DNA of 64,000 nucleotides from Syngnathus acus (GCF_901709675.1 NC_051095.1:14831456-14895455), one strand, 5' to 3'. Shown: positions 24,501 to 37,819, counted from the stretch's first letter. A program made the numbers and translations. Notes: generated from the letters alone by a model not told the origin.

Positions 24501-27500
24501 CTTTATACCTTCCTGGCGGCCATGTTTGGCGGCTGTATATTTTGCCTCATGTGGTCTATTAGTCCCTACCATCCCACCTATAACGACAGAGTAATGCCAC
24601 CAGGTAAACAGATCCCCACACCCTACACACGTCATTGGAACATCTTAGGGACCTCGAGTCAAATTTGTTTGAAGAAGCCAGAAATAATTGGAACACAATG
24701 GGAATAAAATTAGTTAGTTGCAGGGTCAAACGTGTTTAGTCTTACAGTCTTGACTGAGAAATACACAATAAAACACTTGGCTTTAATGTGTCAACAAAAA
24801 AAAGACAACAAGCAACAGTTTGAGTAACAATTTATCATCAGTAACAGTCATTTTATTATATTGACTTGAATTTAATGACAAAAAAGTAGTTTTAACAGAA
24901 TAAATTGACATGGAATTGTAAAATGTAATGAACCTTATAAAATGTAATACTGTAAAAAAAAAACACTAAGTTGACGTCAATGTATCGTAAAGGAGACATC
25001 TTAGTGAAAAATGACTGTTTAATTACTTGCCTACCCGCCAAATGTGATTTAAACACGAGTAAATCATGAACCCAACTACTTCCGAAAATTTGCTTGCGCC
25101 ACGTTTTGCTCGTTGCATAACAGCGGGGCAAATTTACATAAGAGCTGCCCCCACCGTGATTTTCTCCACTCATGACAGATCAGCAAGGTTAAGCAAAGAT
25201 CTACAGTCACTTTCACATGTCGGTCAGAGTCTGGCCTACACTGTCTGAAATATTCTCCCCCTCAGGTGAACTTGCTAAAATTGTGCTATACTTCTTGATC
25301 CTCATTGTATTTTGAAAAAAAAAATCATATTATTAAAATAACTATTATAAGAACTACACACTATCAGGAGACTGTCCCCCAAAACCCCAAAGTTTCTATT
25401 TTCAAGGTCCTCAACAAAATTAACTAACACATATTGCGCGTCATTGTCTTGCTTTTTTCAGCCTGTTGAGTTGAATTGCTAAACATTTGATTTAGTTAGT
25501 TTCTAAACATGTCCGTCAAAATATAAGGGAGGATCACTGCTTTAAGGCGGAGTAGCACTAGTGGCACGCAAAAGAATCAGTGAATTAAAACCAGGTAAAT
25601 TTTACATTTAAAATAGACAATTAAACCAAACATTAAAATAAAGCCTGTGGCTCTGCATACAATTTGTTTGAAAGAAAAATATAGTACATCACAATTTTAA
25701 TTTTTCAAGTAAATGTTTTTAAGTATAGTATGTAACTTTTAAGGTGAAACGGTCGACTTAAACTTAATTTTTTGTTTTAAAAATGTCTTTGAAAGTGCAG
25801 TTATTTAACTTAAATGAGTGATTCATTTTTATCAATCAAATCAAATTGAATTACCTTATTTTTTTCTCCCTTTATTAAGTGCATATTCATACATACAATC
25901 CCTTACAATAAATATGCCTTCAAGGGGGGACAAAACGTTTTTTTAATGAATTCTTCACATTACGTTAATGTTGGGCACAAAAGTGGTAGTTGGAGAGTGG
26001 ATTTTTGTTTCAGATGACTCACGCTGTAAAAAGTTTGAGAACTTAAGTTAGCTCGGTTCCCACCCCATCTATAAAGTCGCTCCTTCTGCCTGTGGATGCC
26101 CCCTCGGGTCTCGTCACAGTTGACTGTCTGTGGGTCTCCACTGGCAGGTATGACCATGGCGCCACACCTGGAAGGTCACGACATCACCTTCAACGCCTCC
26201 GACCGCAAATCGTGGAAGCGCTACGCCCGCTCTATGGATGAACACCTACGACGTGAGTTTGCGCCGCTCGAGGGGCTCGGATGGGTTTAACTGAGTTCGG
26301 TGAGCCTCATCAGTACCTTTGTCCTGATTTCTCTTTCGCTCCTGCATTGCATGCTGGGAAGGGAAGCCTTTGTGTGTGTGTGTGTGTGTGTGTCTTTGTG
26401 TGCGTGTGTTTTGTCCCCCATACACTTCCCTTTTATTCATTCACACTGCCTTAATCAGAGGCCTTGGCAGGGAAGAGCTATTGGGAAGATTTATCCAAGC
26501 CCCAATCCCCCTATTTCACCCCCTTTAGCCTACAACGATGGCGCGCAGGACAGGAAGAACATCCGCTGCACACAGGAAAGGTACTTCATGCAGGAGGACT
26601 TGGAAGAGGACGCTGAAAGGAAGGCGTGCCAGTTCAAGAGGTCCTGGCTGGGGGAGTGCTCAGGTCTGCAGGACCCCCATTACGGGTACTCGCAGGGGAG
26701 GCCGTGCATCCTTCTCCGAATGAACAGGGTAAGGCGGGAAAGGGTTGGAATTTTTGAAGGTGGTACGACACGCTTATCTTTTTTAAACATGTTACAACAT
26801 TGAAAATTCCAAAAGCTAACCCCTCAGTTGTAAGTTGCCATCTTGTGGCACCTTGGAGCCAAGGAACTACTGGATGTTAAAGTAAGTCAATGCAGACAAG
26901 AGTCACTCTTGTGACAATTTTGTGACATCTTAAGGCAATTACAAATCTTTGTGGGGCTCGAGGCATCAATTACTCGCAGATTTTTGCTATTGCTTTTGCA
27001 GCGAAAAGCTAAATGTAAGTAACTGACATCCCCCTCAAAAAGTTGCTAATTGCCTGAATTATTAGTTTAAACTGTAAAAATGCCACAAATTGTGATCCAC
27101 AAACACTGTAATATTTCTAATACATCTGCTTTAAAAATAAATTTTAAAAAAGCATCATAAAATGAAATATGTTGTCTTCTAGATTCTTGGATATCTGCCT
27201 GGACAAGGGAAACCAGTCAATGTGACTTGTGGAGTCAAGGTAGATAAATATCTCTTTTTTTATATGTTATATATCTTGAGAGGGTAAAGTATGTTATTAT
27301 GTGGAACCTCTATACAACAAAATTAAATAACGAAAATTCGATTAATATGTTGCAGGATCAATACACCATTGATCCTGTTTTACATTTACCCACCAAATTT
27401 GAGAGATCTTACTATTTTGGTTCGTTTTCAAACTGTGTAGAAAAAAAATGAGAAAGAAAGGAAACTTTCTTCTTCTTTCTTCCAGAGAGGACCACCAGAT

Positions 27501-27830
27501 GCCTTGGGAGAAATTCAGTTTTTCCCAAAGAGTATTTTTGATCTTAAGTACTACCCTTACTATGGGAAACAACGACATGTAAGTGCAAATTCCTTACAAA
27601 TCAATGTAATTAAAAAAAAAAAAAAAGCAACTTGCCAAAACTTTGTGTCTTGACGCCTGGGCCGTCAGGTGAACTACTCATCTCCAGTGGTGGCCGTGCG
27701 TTTCTCGGGAGTTCAGTACGACACTCACATCCAAGTGCAGTGCAAGCTGAACGGAAAGGGGATCATCAACGACTCGCCCACCGATCGCCACCTTGGGAGT
27801 GTCACCTTCTTCTTGGACGTTGGAGCGTAG
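21548..27830 (+). CDS. atp1b4: ATP1B4, Na,K-ATPase beta-m / beta4 subunit family
   Basis: Beta subunits are type II glycoproteins that chaperone the P-type ATPase alpha subunit to the membrane. In placental mammals beta-m instead sits in the inner nuclear membrane of muscle and binds SNW1. Eight exons join in frame: 21548-21604, 22026-22242, 24475-24603, 26148-26252, 26529-26728, 27183-27239, 27486-27578 and 27669-27830, giving 339 residues. The cytoplasmic part has one glutamate-rich patch (GQELEEEQEELAEHRPLEQE) and the beta signature YLWNAETKEFMGRSGKSW. One membrane segment follows (LILLFYAALYTFLAAMFGG). The ectodomain keeps six cysteines, in RCTQ, ACQFKRSWLGECSGL, PCILL, TCGV and QCKL. NVTC and NYSS are possible glycosylation sites. 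It follows TMEM255A as in human Xq24. Confidence 0.95.
22243..24474 (+). other. Long ATP1B4 intron 2
   Basis: Contains short open frames but no exon with splice sites and family similarity. No recognisable mobile element. AT-rich, with a few A runs (22838-22850, 24261-24273). Confidence 0.4.
26370..26412 (+). repeat. TG microsatellite
   Basis: About 12 TG units, then an imperfect continuation (TCTTTGTGTGCGTGTG), in an ATP1B4 intron. Confidence 0.85.
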
Positions 27831-29103
27831 GACCCGAAGGAAGCTCATCACACTATAAATACTCATTATTTGACATGATGCCCACAAACAAGACACCACA
27901 AGCACAAGGGCATGAATTTCCTCATGAGATCAGATTAATCTAACTAAACTCCCCCTGGATATGTTTTCCTTGCCTATGCAAATCCAATTTAGAATGAAAC
28001 CAGTAATGCTCTGTAGAACCATTGTAGGAGCATATAGAATATGCAGATTTTTGTTGTTCTTAGAATGTTTTGGTGAGACCATACTAATTATTTGTGCTTG
28101 TAGTATTTTTTTTTTAAACGTGCATATTTTAAGGAATCTTGTGCAATGAAAACAAGTCTTGCACTGTACTCACACAATAAAAGACTGAAAAAAAATTACT
28201 TAAACGTCACACCACTTATCTTGATTTCTATGTACATACTCACAAAAGGGTTCGAGATAGTCAACCTTCTGGAGAAATTTCAGGAGAAACCTATCCATAA
28301 CAATTACAGGTGCTCGTCTCTAAACTTATGAACGCCTGGTGTGACTTTTGCCATTGGGCTTTTTGCCAGAGGGCAGTAATTGTGCATTTCCGTGTGTATT
28401 CAAAGATGTTGTTCAAATTAAGTGTAACTAAAGTTTATTGTGAATTTTTGGTTCATTTTGGAATTGAACATGAAAGTCCAATATTAATTCCTTTTTGTGA
28501 ATACTAGTCTACTATAGAAAACTTGCTTATGAAAGTTACACATATAAGTGAACAGACAATTTAAGATAACCTTAGACTGATTTAAAATACTTTTTTAAAG
28601 ATTATCCTGCTCCAAATGTGCTACTAAACTGTGTCAATGTTGTAGCCTATTTATTCCTATGGCAGTTGTACGACGACTTGTACTGTTAATTTTGCCTGTG
28701 AAATGAAAATAAACGGAGGAGGCAGTGGTGGTTTTCTGGCATGTGCAACACGTGCAGCCACACAGGACTGCATTGCTTAGGGCGACAATGCCAAAAATAA
28801 AATGGATTACCTGAAATAGTTTCCATCTTGTAAAGGCATGACCTGATAAACACTGGCGAGCATTATATGGGGAATTTACATTCCCTTATGCAGGGGGGCC
28901 TGGTTTAACTGTTTAAGAAAATCTTGACATCTTAAAGGTTGTAATGATGTTTGCAATAATTGGATAGGGCGTCATTTAAGCTCAGACTGCCACTGGGAGG
29001 AGGGCATACTTTTTGTAGTCATTAACAAGTGGTTGATTGGTTCTTTAACTCCTTTTGTCCAAATGAAGAAATGTTTGATCTATGTGTGTGTTTTGTCAAT
29101 AAA
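27831..29103 (+). other. atp1b4: ATP1B4 3' UTR and spacer
   Basis: AT-rich noncoding sequence with AATAAA at 28708-28713 and again at 29098-29103. Either could end the transcript. No other exon. Confidence 0.45.
28708..28713 (+). terminator. AATAAA polyadenylation signal of ATP1B4
   Basis: Canonical hexamer about 0.9 kb after the stop codon; the hexamer at 29098 is an alternative. Confidence 0.45.
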
Positions 29104-29198
29104 TCCCACTATTTGGTAAAAATATGTAAGTGTTGATCTTTTATTATGTCACAACAGAGCTACATGGACAAATGTCCTGGGCCAACCTTTGTCCAGGT

Positions 29199-29575
29199 TG
29201 GGGGGGGGGGGGGGAATCAAAATGAAATATTATTTTGGTTTTAATTGAAATCACAATTATTCAAAGCCTTTCATTTTTGGTGCAAAACAAGAAAATGTTA
29301 AAAAATATTAAATCATTTCTTTGAAACATTATTCCTTTTAGACTAAACATTTAATAAATTGGTTTTGTTAAAGTAAAAAAGGTAAAAATATATACATTTA
29401 AGTATGGTTTCCTGAACAAACAGTGCACTGGATATGAATGTATATTAGTAATACTTTTTTTTTTTTTAACAATTCAATACAAAAAACTGTTTTTTTTTTG
29501 CAATTATGCCAGTTTTGTAATCGTGGAGCGAAATACCCACAATTGTAATTGAATCCCGATTAATTGCACAGCCCT
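29199..29575. mobile_element. Possible hAT-type fragment with G run
   Basis: A G15-16 run (29199-29214) is followed by AT-rich sequence ending GATTAATTGCACAGCCCTAA. That end resembles the TTAGGGCTGTGCAATTAATC termini of fish miniature elements on the other strand. The left end cannot be recognised. Confidence 0.35.
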
Positions 29576-29708
29576 AAAAAAATGGCATTCATGGTCACAT
29601 ATGTCATTCATTATATAATGACTATACATTTCTTTTTGTCAACAGAATGTCTATTTTTTCCCCCATTTAAAACTAATTCAAGCTCAGACACCCGGGACTG
29701 TCGGCTGC

Positions 29709-29714
29709 TTTATT
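29709..29714 (-). terminator. Candidate INTS10 polyadenylation signal
   Basis: TTTATT on the plus strand (AATAAA on the minus strand) about 460 bp past the INTS10 stop codon. Confidence 0.4.
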
Positions 29715-30176
29715 TACAATTGAAGGCAAACCTAAAATACACTAAAACAAAAATAACAAAGTAGAACCCAAGTAGTCCTGTCCACTTGCACAATCTAAGG
29801 AGCTCCAAAACTCTGTACTTATGTGGCTCAGTTTGATTGGCAATGTCAGGAAGGTATTTACAAGTATTTGGATGGATGGATGTCGTCATGGCTTTCCATG
29901 GACGTTCCCAACCTTTTTAGCACTTTCATAGCTGCTTCCATTCTGTGTGAAATGTTCGTCGTGGTCATGCAGCAGAAGAGAATAACTATTTAAACTTTTC
30001 TCATAACTAAAAATATAAATTATTTTATCAAATATATCACATCACACTGAAAACGCTTGAAATATTGAACAAAAAACTAAAAGGGAGGGAACAATAAAGT
30101 CTTGGTTCCACATTGTAATGTTAAAAAAGTGGGGAAAAAATTATTCTAAGGTCCTTTTTGAGAACATTTAAAAGTG

Positions 30177-33100
30177 TCAAGGGAGAGACTGGACAATGAT
30201 GATTTTCTCGTTGATACAGAAACGGTGCAGCACATTGAGCAGGTTCTCCCCACAGCGTGACACTTGCCTTTCCATAGCCAGACGGAAATCCTCCTTCACT
30301 CCTTTGGTGATCCCTCTCGTCACTGTGTGGTGTCTACACATGAGAACACAGATAAAACAGTCACTGCGTTTAGAGACCCGTGTTTGAACACCACACACAT
30401 CAATCATACATGGTTCGACAACAAGCGATCATTCAACAGTACGTATGGAATAAAAGCACAAATGAAATGAGACCAAGTGCTGTGAAAAGGCAAAAAGAAA
30501 CTAACCGTACAACAAGAACGACATCATCTCAACTAACATTGGTGATGACCACAGAAAGACGAGCGATGGCTCAAATCAACCAAACGGCGACGACGACTTG
30601 TTCTTAAATGACTGGCCCAAATAAAAATCTGCGAGGGAGGGAGGGAGGGAGGGAGGGAGGGGGTTGGAGTGGATGACAGGCCTTGGAGTTGGGAATGAAT
30701 GGTGACTGGTGCTGGAGGGGAGGGATGGGGAGGGGCCCGGGGTACCTGTCCATCGTCTGAACCCCTTGTAGCAGAAGAGTGTTTAACTCCAAACCCAGGG
30801 CGGGCCTAGGGTTCCTGAGGGACAGCAACATTCAAACACTCGGTCAGTGCGGCCAGCGGTTTAGACATTGATGGCTATGAGCTGTTATTTCGATTGGGAC
30901 AGTAAATCTATGCTGACTACTTTCCATTGTAGCCTCTTCTGTGTTGTCTCATTAAAATAAATATATATATACTATATTTACAAAAATGTAAGGGGTGTAT
31001 CGACTTTGTGAGAGACTGTAGAACCCTTCTCTTTCTCAAGCCCGCTCCTATGACGGCTTATTTTCAGCTAAGGTCCTCGTCAGGCTCATCATCAAGTTGA
31101 CCTTCTCTTTAAACTGCACACGCCCAAAACCTGGGGTATGTCGGACCGGATGCCGACCATTTGGGTGTGCGACGCTTACTTAATCAGCATCCCCTGATTG
31201 GGCAGCAGCTCCAGTTGGATCCTCCCTCCGTCAGGGGTACGCAGGTATGCAAACTCCTCCAGCATGTCGATGTCTGACAATGGATGTGAGCTCAAGGAGG
31301 CTAACATCCAATACAAGAGTGCTGCTCTGATTTTCCCTTTTGATGAAATGGTCAATATGTTTATCTATCAGGTTGCAAATAAAAAGTCAGTAAGCCTAGA
31401 AGAGAACTTTGGCAGGATACTGGTGACATAGTTGAAGAAATTCTCATACTGGAAAGCGCCTTGCAGACAGATCTTATCCACGGCTTTTAGGAAGAGCATC
31501 TCGCCCTGTGGCCAGTCGTACTGCAGGAGGACCACCACGTGACCCAACAACAGGTCGTCTCGGTTGTCCGTGAAGGCTCGCGGCTAGGTGGCCAAAAGAA
31601 GGAAACGGCGACTCAGAGGTTAGCGCGTGACTGCATTGCGCACGTCTACAACTGCACAACGTGGACATGCAGCACCTTGAAGCAGGCCAACATCAGCTGG
31701 AGGCAGAAAGGTAATATAGCATTGCTGGTGCATGGGAGCAATCTCAGGTCATGACCTAGTTTGGAGAAATTCATTATCATTGATATGATGAGGCTATTGG
31801 TAAAAAAACAAAAAACAATTCGCTTACTTTTCTTCATTTTGGTCTTAACTCTCGTCTGATCTTCAGGGGTCTTTGTTGGTTCATGGTTTGGCGGTACCAC
31901 TCCGCTGACAACATCAAGAAGCTTCTCACAGGCCATCTAAAAAAAACACAAATGATCACATCTACTTTCAGACAGCTTGGGAAACTTATATTAAACAGGA
32001 CAAGCAAGTTTGTACTTACCCTGTATTCTCCCAGTGCGTAGTGGCAGGAGGCCTGCTGTATGAGGGCCCGGTGGTGCTCCAGACTGGTCTGACCCAAGGG
32101 ACTCTGTTGACCCGACTGAGGCGGCTGCATGGCGGCCATTTGGTGCAAGCTAGACAGGGCCTTACGGTACTGTCCCTGAAAAACACAGGGTGAACACTCA
32201 CTTGTGCAGCAAGACGGTTGCAAAAATGTTGCCAAATCATTATTTGTAAAAGATTTTTGTGTTCGTTTCCATTCTGGTCGACTTGGGTCAGTGTTGTTCT
32301 GTTCTATGAAATTGTTTCTTGCCTGGTATATAATCATGTCGGTGAGGAAAATGCGGAACCACAGCCAGCTGTCGGTCTTCCAAGAAGCACAAATCTTTTT
32401 GAACTCTGTAAAAAGAACAAAAAGTGCAGTTAAATAAATATACATGCTGACAAAACCATTCAAAATTGAAATCCTTTCCACACAAATAGCGAAATCCACA
32501 AGTGACAGCCCTTGAGCCCCCAAATGCCTTATAACTGTTTGTAGATGCTCCACTACTTTGATCTCAAAGACTCTCCTCAACGCATTTCAACTTTGTGCTT
32601 CGAGACTGAGATTCCACAAGCTGATGCCAAGCAATACTTTCATTGAAATGGAAGAAGAGCAGAGGAGGTGATTACCAGTTTCAAGGCTGTCATGGGAGTG
32701 TAGAATGTCCCAGCTTTCCCTTGCTGTATAAAAGCCCTCGAGGGTCTCTGACCAGTTGGGCATCTCCGTCTTGTTCACCAAGATGTGTCGGCCACGCACC
32801 TTCCCCAAGCCTTCCTCATCATCGGAGCTCTGGAATAACGGCAACACGTGGACACGAGGACGCGGTCAATCGTATTATAAGCAACTCATTAGTCCATGTT
32901 TGTGTTACACTCACAATGGTCTTCTCTCTGCCATCAGCCATTTTGCGCCTTTTGTGTGAGTGTTTGACTGTTACTCTCTCCACATCCACATCAGTGTAGA
33001 CCGAGCTAAAATCCTCTACTAGAATCCACGGCCCCAAGTTGAGCGTATTCACACCTGATAAATAAAACCGACAGATCATCTGGTTTCAAACAGTTTCACA

Positions 33101-35336
33101 TCGTGAGTCCGACGTTTGTGCTTGTGCAGCAAGGAAGACCAACCTTGGAACAGCGCTGGCTGGACAGTCGAGACGTAGAGGAAGGCGTTGCGGAAGAGGA
33201 CAAGGGCGGTGCAGATAACCACCTGGCTGCAGCAGCGGGCTCTCGTGTCACCCTCCAGGCCCGGTAAGTAGCGACACAGCTCCTTTACTCTCTGAAGTAA
33301 GTCAATATAACTCCTACAAAATAAAGGTACATTAAAAGCACTCACATAAAGACACATCAAAATATAATCACAGCTCGCAGCATGATGCACCACGAATCGC
33401 TGTCATTTGTTTTCTCAGTATCAATGGGCAAGTCCTGCAAAGTGATCAATATGTACTCGTATACACTACAGACGTTTCTCGGTTTTTTGATTGACTGGAC
33501 AAGGTCAAAGTACCTCCCACGCTGCAATTTGGAAAAACTACGCGAATAACGAGCATGAGGTCTGATCATTTCTACAGGTAAACAGAGGCCTCAAACGATC
33601 GCCTACCTCTGTCCTTTGTCTCCCTGCCACTCACATCGAGCGCCAACGATGGCAAGGAGGTCCAACAGCCTCTCCCAAGGTTCGGCAACCACTGAAGATT
33701 TTTCCGACAGGCCGTCGATAACATAGCGCTGGGAGCCACGGGAGACACCGGGGGACTTTAGAGGACCACCTTCTTGAGACGCTAACAGAGAGTATAAAAG
33801 GCAACGCCGAATGTCACCACCGTCAGAATTAACGACACCACGTGAACCGTCAACAACAAGCAGACTGATCTACTACACCTTTTATCTGTCCGTCGGCTGA
33901 AGGTCCTCGGGTGACGTAACCGATGTAGAACTCAGCAGCTTTCAGGATGTATTTCTGCATCAAGCTGGCTGGCAGACGCATGTCCATGTTGTTTAGAACC
34001 AAAGGAAGGACGTCACACACTGCAACACAAAGTCAAGTGTCAGGAGGCAGACTCGCAGTTAAAAGGCAATTAGGACTTCAGTGGCGTCTCAAAACGTTTG
34101 TTCAGCCCTAAGGTCAAATTGTCGTCATAGCTAAAGGAAAGTTCTATTGCGTGACAGCTAAAAACTTAGGTTATCACGTGTTTGCGCATTTGAGACTTAA
34201 ATTGCCTTCGGATTACGCCTACTTGGAAATACTACTTCATATTGTTTCTTCGAAGTGAAAAAGTGTCCAGTATTCAAGTTTATTTAACAAGTGCCACTCG
34301 CTGCACATGGATTTTAACACAAGAAAATAACAGCAAGCATTACCAAAAAGTTTTCTGAAGCAGTTGATGGGTGAGTCCACTTTCTCAGATGCCTCTGCCT
34401 CCAACAGTGTCTCGCCTAGACTCACCTATTTACACAAAAGGATGAGTCTATCATTTTTCCTCCCATCATCAAATCGATTACCCCACTTTTTTTTTTTAAC
34501 TGTGTTGTTATGGCACGTACTCCGTGTTGGACCACAGACTCTGGAAAGCGTTTCAGTAGGAGCAACAGCATCTCAGCCTTCTCCAAAGTGTTGAAGCACT
34601 GCTCTGTTGCCTTCAGCAACATCTCACACTGTATACGACCAGGCAGTGTTTCAAAAAGCCCTGATGAAGACAAAAACATACCCGTCAAAATAGACTTTAA
34701 ATGCTCAATCCTTACAATGCACACTTCTCTCACCTCGAAGGAACTGTGAATGTTTGTCTTGAGTGTCACTGCGCAGAGCTGCTGTGATGACACTGATCTC
34801 CCGCCACACAATGGGTTGATCTGGGAAATTTAAAAACCTAGAGGATGGACAGAATATCTTTAAATTGTGTTACGGCCCCAAGACATGACTCGCTGGGCAA
34901 GTAGACTAAAACTCACATGTCATACAGCAATCTCCCTGCACAGGATGTCCTTTCTGCATTGCGTTCAATGATGTACATTTCATACTGTGGAGGAAAATTA
35001 GGGTTGAGTGTTAGTGTACACTTTGTACAAGTTAGCATTTAACAGGGCTGACAGTGAACTTGAATGCTTGAATCAAACAAAGGCTGGTTTCTTTCATTTA
35101 TACAAGTATGTATCCAATGAATTGAACAACCCAAAAGCATGGTGTTACTGTGACAATGCCCTTGTTTTGCATCAATAAGAAAAGAAACAGATGTGTGAGA
35201 CATTTACCTGTATGTTGAAGTCGGCAGGGTAAAGCGTCCTGGCAGTTATGAGCCAGGCTTTAGCCGCACAGGGGTCATCAGGAACGAGCTCGCGAGCTCT
35301 TTTGACCAAAAATTCGCAGTCTTTTTGCGCTGACAT
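30177..35336 (-). CDS. ints10: INTS10, Integrator complex subunit 10
   Basis: A subunit of the Integrator complex, which acts on RNA polymerase II in snRNA 3' processing and promoter-proximal termination. Seventeen exons join in frame: 35336-35208, 34984-34917, 34837-34734, 34660-34521, 34425-34344, 34019-33879, 33781-33607, 33313-33144, 33054-32915, 32829-32676, 32405-32323, 32175-32020, 31936-31828, 31755-31676, 31583-31421, 31273-31180 and 30333-30177. They give 714 residues (human about 710). A further 69-nt exon (30814-30746) would give 737. Landmarks are [94 protein letters not shown] and the C-terminal [20 protein letters not shown]. The intron after 32323 uses a GC donor. Upstream it faces the SLC25A51-like gene. 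Confidence 0.96.
30634..30663 (+). repeat. GGGA tetranucleotide repeat
   Basis: Seven to eight GGGA units in the INTS10 intron next to the candidate cassette exon; the purine-rich tract continues imperfectly to 30740. Confidence 0.85.
30746..30814 (-). CDS. ints10: Candidate in-frame 69-nt cassette exon of INTS10
   Basis: It has a CCCTCAG acceptor and CAG/GTACC donor. Its phase matches exactly between the exons ending at 31180 and starting at 30333. It would add 23 residues reading [19 protein letters not shown] then TMDR, between [10 protein letters not shown] and HHTVTRG. It is not in the human sequence as I remember it. It may be alternative or constitutive in fish. Confidence 0.55.
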
Positions 35337-36259
35337 TTGTGATCAAATTTGATCTTTAATGATGGCGAGAAATGAGCTCCAGGTGCAGTTCTAGTTGCAG
35401 TGCGGCTCTGGCAAACTGAATTCTTGTCTCATCCAATTCGTGCAAATTACATTAGTAAGATTGAAATCTATCACAAGCAAGCTGTGAGGCTAACGCTAGC
35501 GTCATCAAGCTAGTATACGGGGTTATCAATTGGCTAGTTTAACTTGTACTCCAATTTGCACCTATCGATAACAGCTAACATGTATGCGGTTGCGTGTGAC
35601 GTTACACGCATTGTAAAAGAGACGATCAACTAATGTTAACTTGAAATGAGCCCCACCAGTCGTTCATTTTAAGGTTTGCTGCTGACGTCACATGACTGTC
35701 GTAAAAACTCTACTTTACGTTAGGCCGCCATCGGTAAATACCGTAAAAATAAACAAATGGAGCAGTCTTCATACTCAGAATAATTCAATCTAATTAACGC
35801 CACTTTGGATCACACTAAATTAATATGTACTTCTCGGTAAAATATTTTATTAAGTGATCAAGAAGTTAGGTTGTTGAAATAAAATAATCGCAATCCTAAC
35901 TTTGTGACAGTACAAACTCATGAGAAGAAAGGAAGTGGAAACCGTAAAAAGCGACAATGATTGGTCAGAATTGTTTGTCTGCATGTATGCGGGTTTGCAG
36001 TTCTGTGTGGTTGTTTGTAGCCGTATGCGCCGCTTGAATATGCGTTAGTGACATCTAACGGTGAAAGCCAGACGATGCAGGTCTGCCTTTATTTTTTTCT
36101 ACTCGCAGATGAGATTTCATTTTAAGCTCCAATTATCCTCTTACTGTGTAACTATAATAAGCGTCATAATCAACAACAACGAAACCGTAAATACTAAATA
36201 CAATCTTACAACATAGAGAACATTCAAGTTACAAATATCTCCACTAGGTGGCAAGAGCG
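35337..36259. promoter_or_regulatory. Divergent interval of INTS10 and the SLC25A51-like gene
   Basis: No exon seen. GGCCGCCATCGG (around 35723) is YY1-like. The CpG-containing stretch beside the INTS10 ATG is the probable promoter. Starts are unmeasured. Confidence 0.4.
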
Positions 36260-36425
36260 CAATGTAATTGCCATGACAGCGTACACAATTCAGAGAGAAG
36301 AAGAAAGACCTGTTGCTGGGGCTGCAGACACGACCTAGGCCAGTGGCCTATTTCCGCTGCAGGAAAGTGGGCTGGCTGCTCTCCACCTGTCAGGGGGACA
36401 GGACAGCGACTGGTCCATACGACAG
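36260..36425 (+). other. Likely noncoding first exon of the SLC25A51-like gene
   Basis: GC-richer sequence ends CATACGACAG before a GTAAAGAC donor (36426). The matching acceptor is TGATGGCAG ending at 37756, which gives a 5' UTR exon from 37757 up to the ATG at 37820. The left edge is a guess. Confidence 0.45.
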
Positions 36426-37819
36426 GTAAAGACATGTTTTAAGCCCTTTGAGGTTCTCCGGGCATTGTCTCTTGACGTTCAATGTCCGTTCAGTGTCCCC
36501 AAGCTCAACTGTCGTCATGCAGAGCGCCCTGTCCAATTTGATTCTAGCAGGCTAGCCACCTAGCATGCTAAACTGACATGCCGTGATTCACAATATGTTT
36601 TGTAATGATTAACCTTGATCGTTCATTCGTGCAATATCGGTTGTGTAGCTATGGTAAGCGAATACGTTTAAAATGCTAGTTAGCTCCACAGCATTTGATG
36701 AACTTTAACCTCCAGGGTTGGACATTTTTTCCACCCCACATACATTCACGGTATATCTTCTGTCATGTTTTACGACTATTTACTTTTAGAAAGCATTATT
36801 TTTGTTCAAGATCGAAAACTGGTATGACTGGGCAAACGGCAAGGAAGCAGAGGGCGTGTTCGCGATCGATCGAAAGTCGAGATCTCTTAGCGTCAACGTG
36901 ACTCAAACCAGAGTATGCATGCAATGTATGATAATGGATTTATTATGTATGGTGTCAGAGTTTGAGTAATAATCTGGTTCAGTAACACTTACGATATACG
37001 CGGACCCGTGCATAACTTTGTCCCCGTTTCATGCATGTATTGGCATTTATGTTAACGGGTACTATTTTGGGGACTTGCAATGTCCTTCGTTTACCTTGCT
37101 GTCTTATTCCAACTTCCAACACATTTTAGCAGGATTTGACTTTTGAATTTTGACCTTGGGCTATCACATTGCATTCATGCGTACCAAAAAACTAGTATTG
37201 ACATTCTCATTTCTTATGACTCGGCTGTCTGCTAAGTTTCGTAATGAGTAATGTTGGCAGATAGGCAGTTTGAGGTTCGACTTCCAGGAAGTCTACATCA
37301 GGAATAATCTATACTGTACAGTACATTTCCTGTTTAAGTGTAGAATGCCTTGAACTACAAACATGGCGGAAAAATTGCCCACGGTAGTAGAGAATACAAG
37401 GTAAAGGTTTAGATAGCGCCAACCATGCGGGTTTATGACTACAATGCGGCATTTTATTTATTTATTTTTTTGTCGAGTTTCAACATGGCAATTATGCATC
37501 CTTGGCAAATGTCTCCAGGGTGTATCCAGAGATGTTTAATTTTTTTTAAAAATGCAACTCGTCAAAACAAGCACGTAACGTGCTAGTTTGATTCACTCTA
37601 CAAGTATTGGCTAAATCCTGTGTTAAGTAATCCTGTGTTAAGTCTAACTATTTATATATAATCTTTTTTAAGTAGTACCTGAAAAATGCAGTGTAGTATA
37701 AATTGTCATCTTTTTATGCTCTTTTGTCTGAAAACATTGTGTCTGTTTGATGGCAGATCTTTATCGATGAGAGCAGTTCTAATGTGATGCTCAAGGAGCA
37801 TTGATTCTTCCTTGGCACC

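Noticed and set aside
26300-26803. 167-codon open frame overlapping ATP1B4 exon 5
   Set aside because: Only 26529-26728 is real exon, read from a proper acceptor; the rest includes the TG microsatellite.
33357-33569. Minus-strand open frame between INTS10 exons
   Set aside because: The exons on each side join in phase without it (57-codon and 56-codon exons share an AGG codon).
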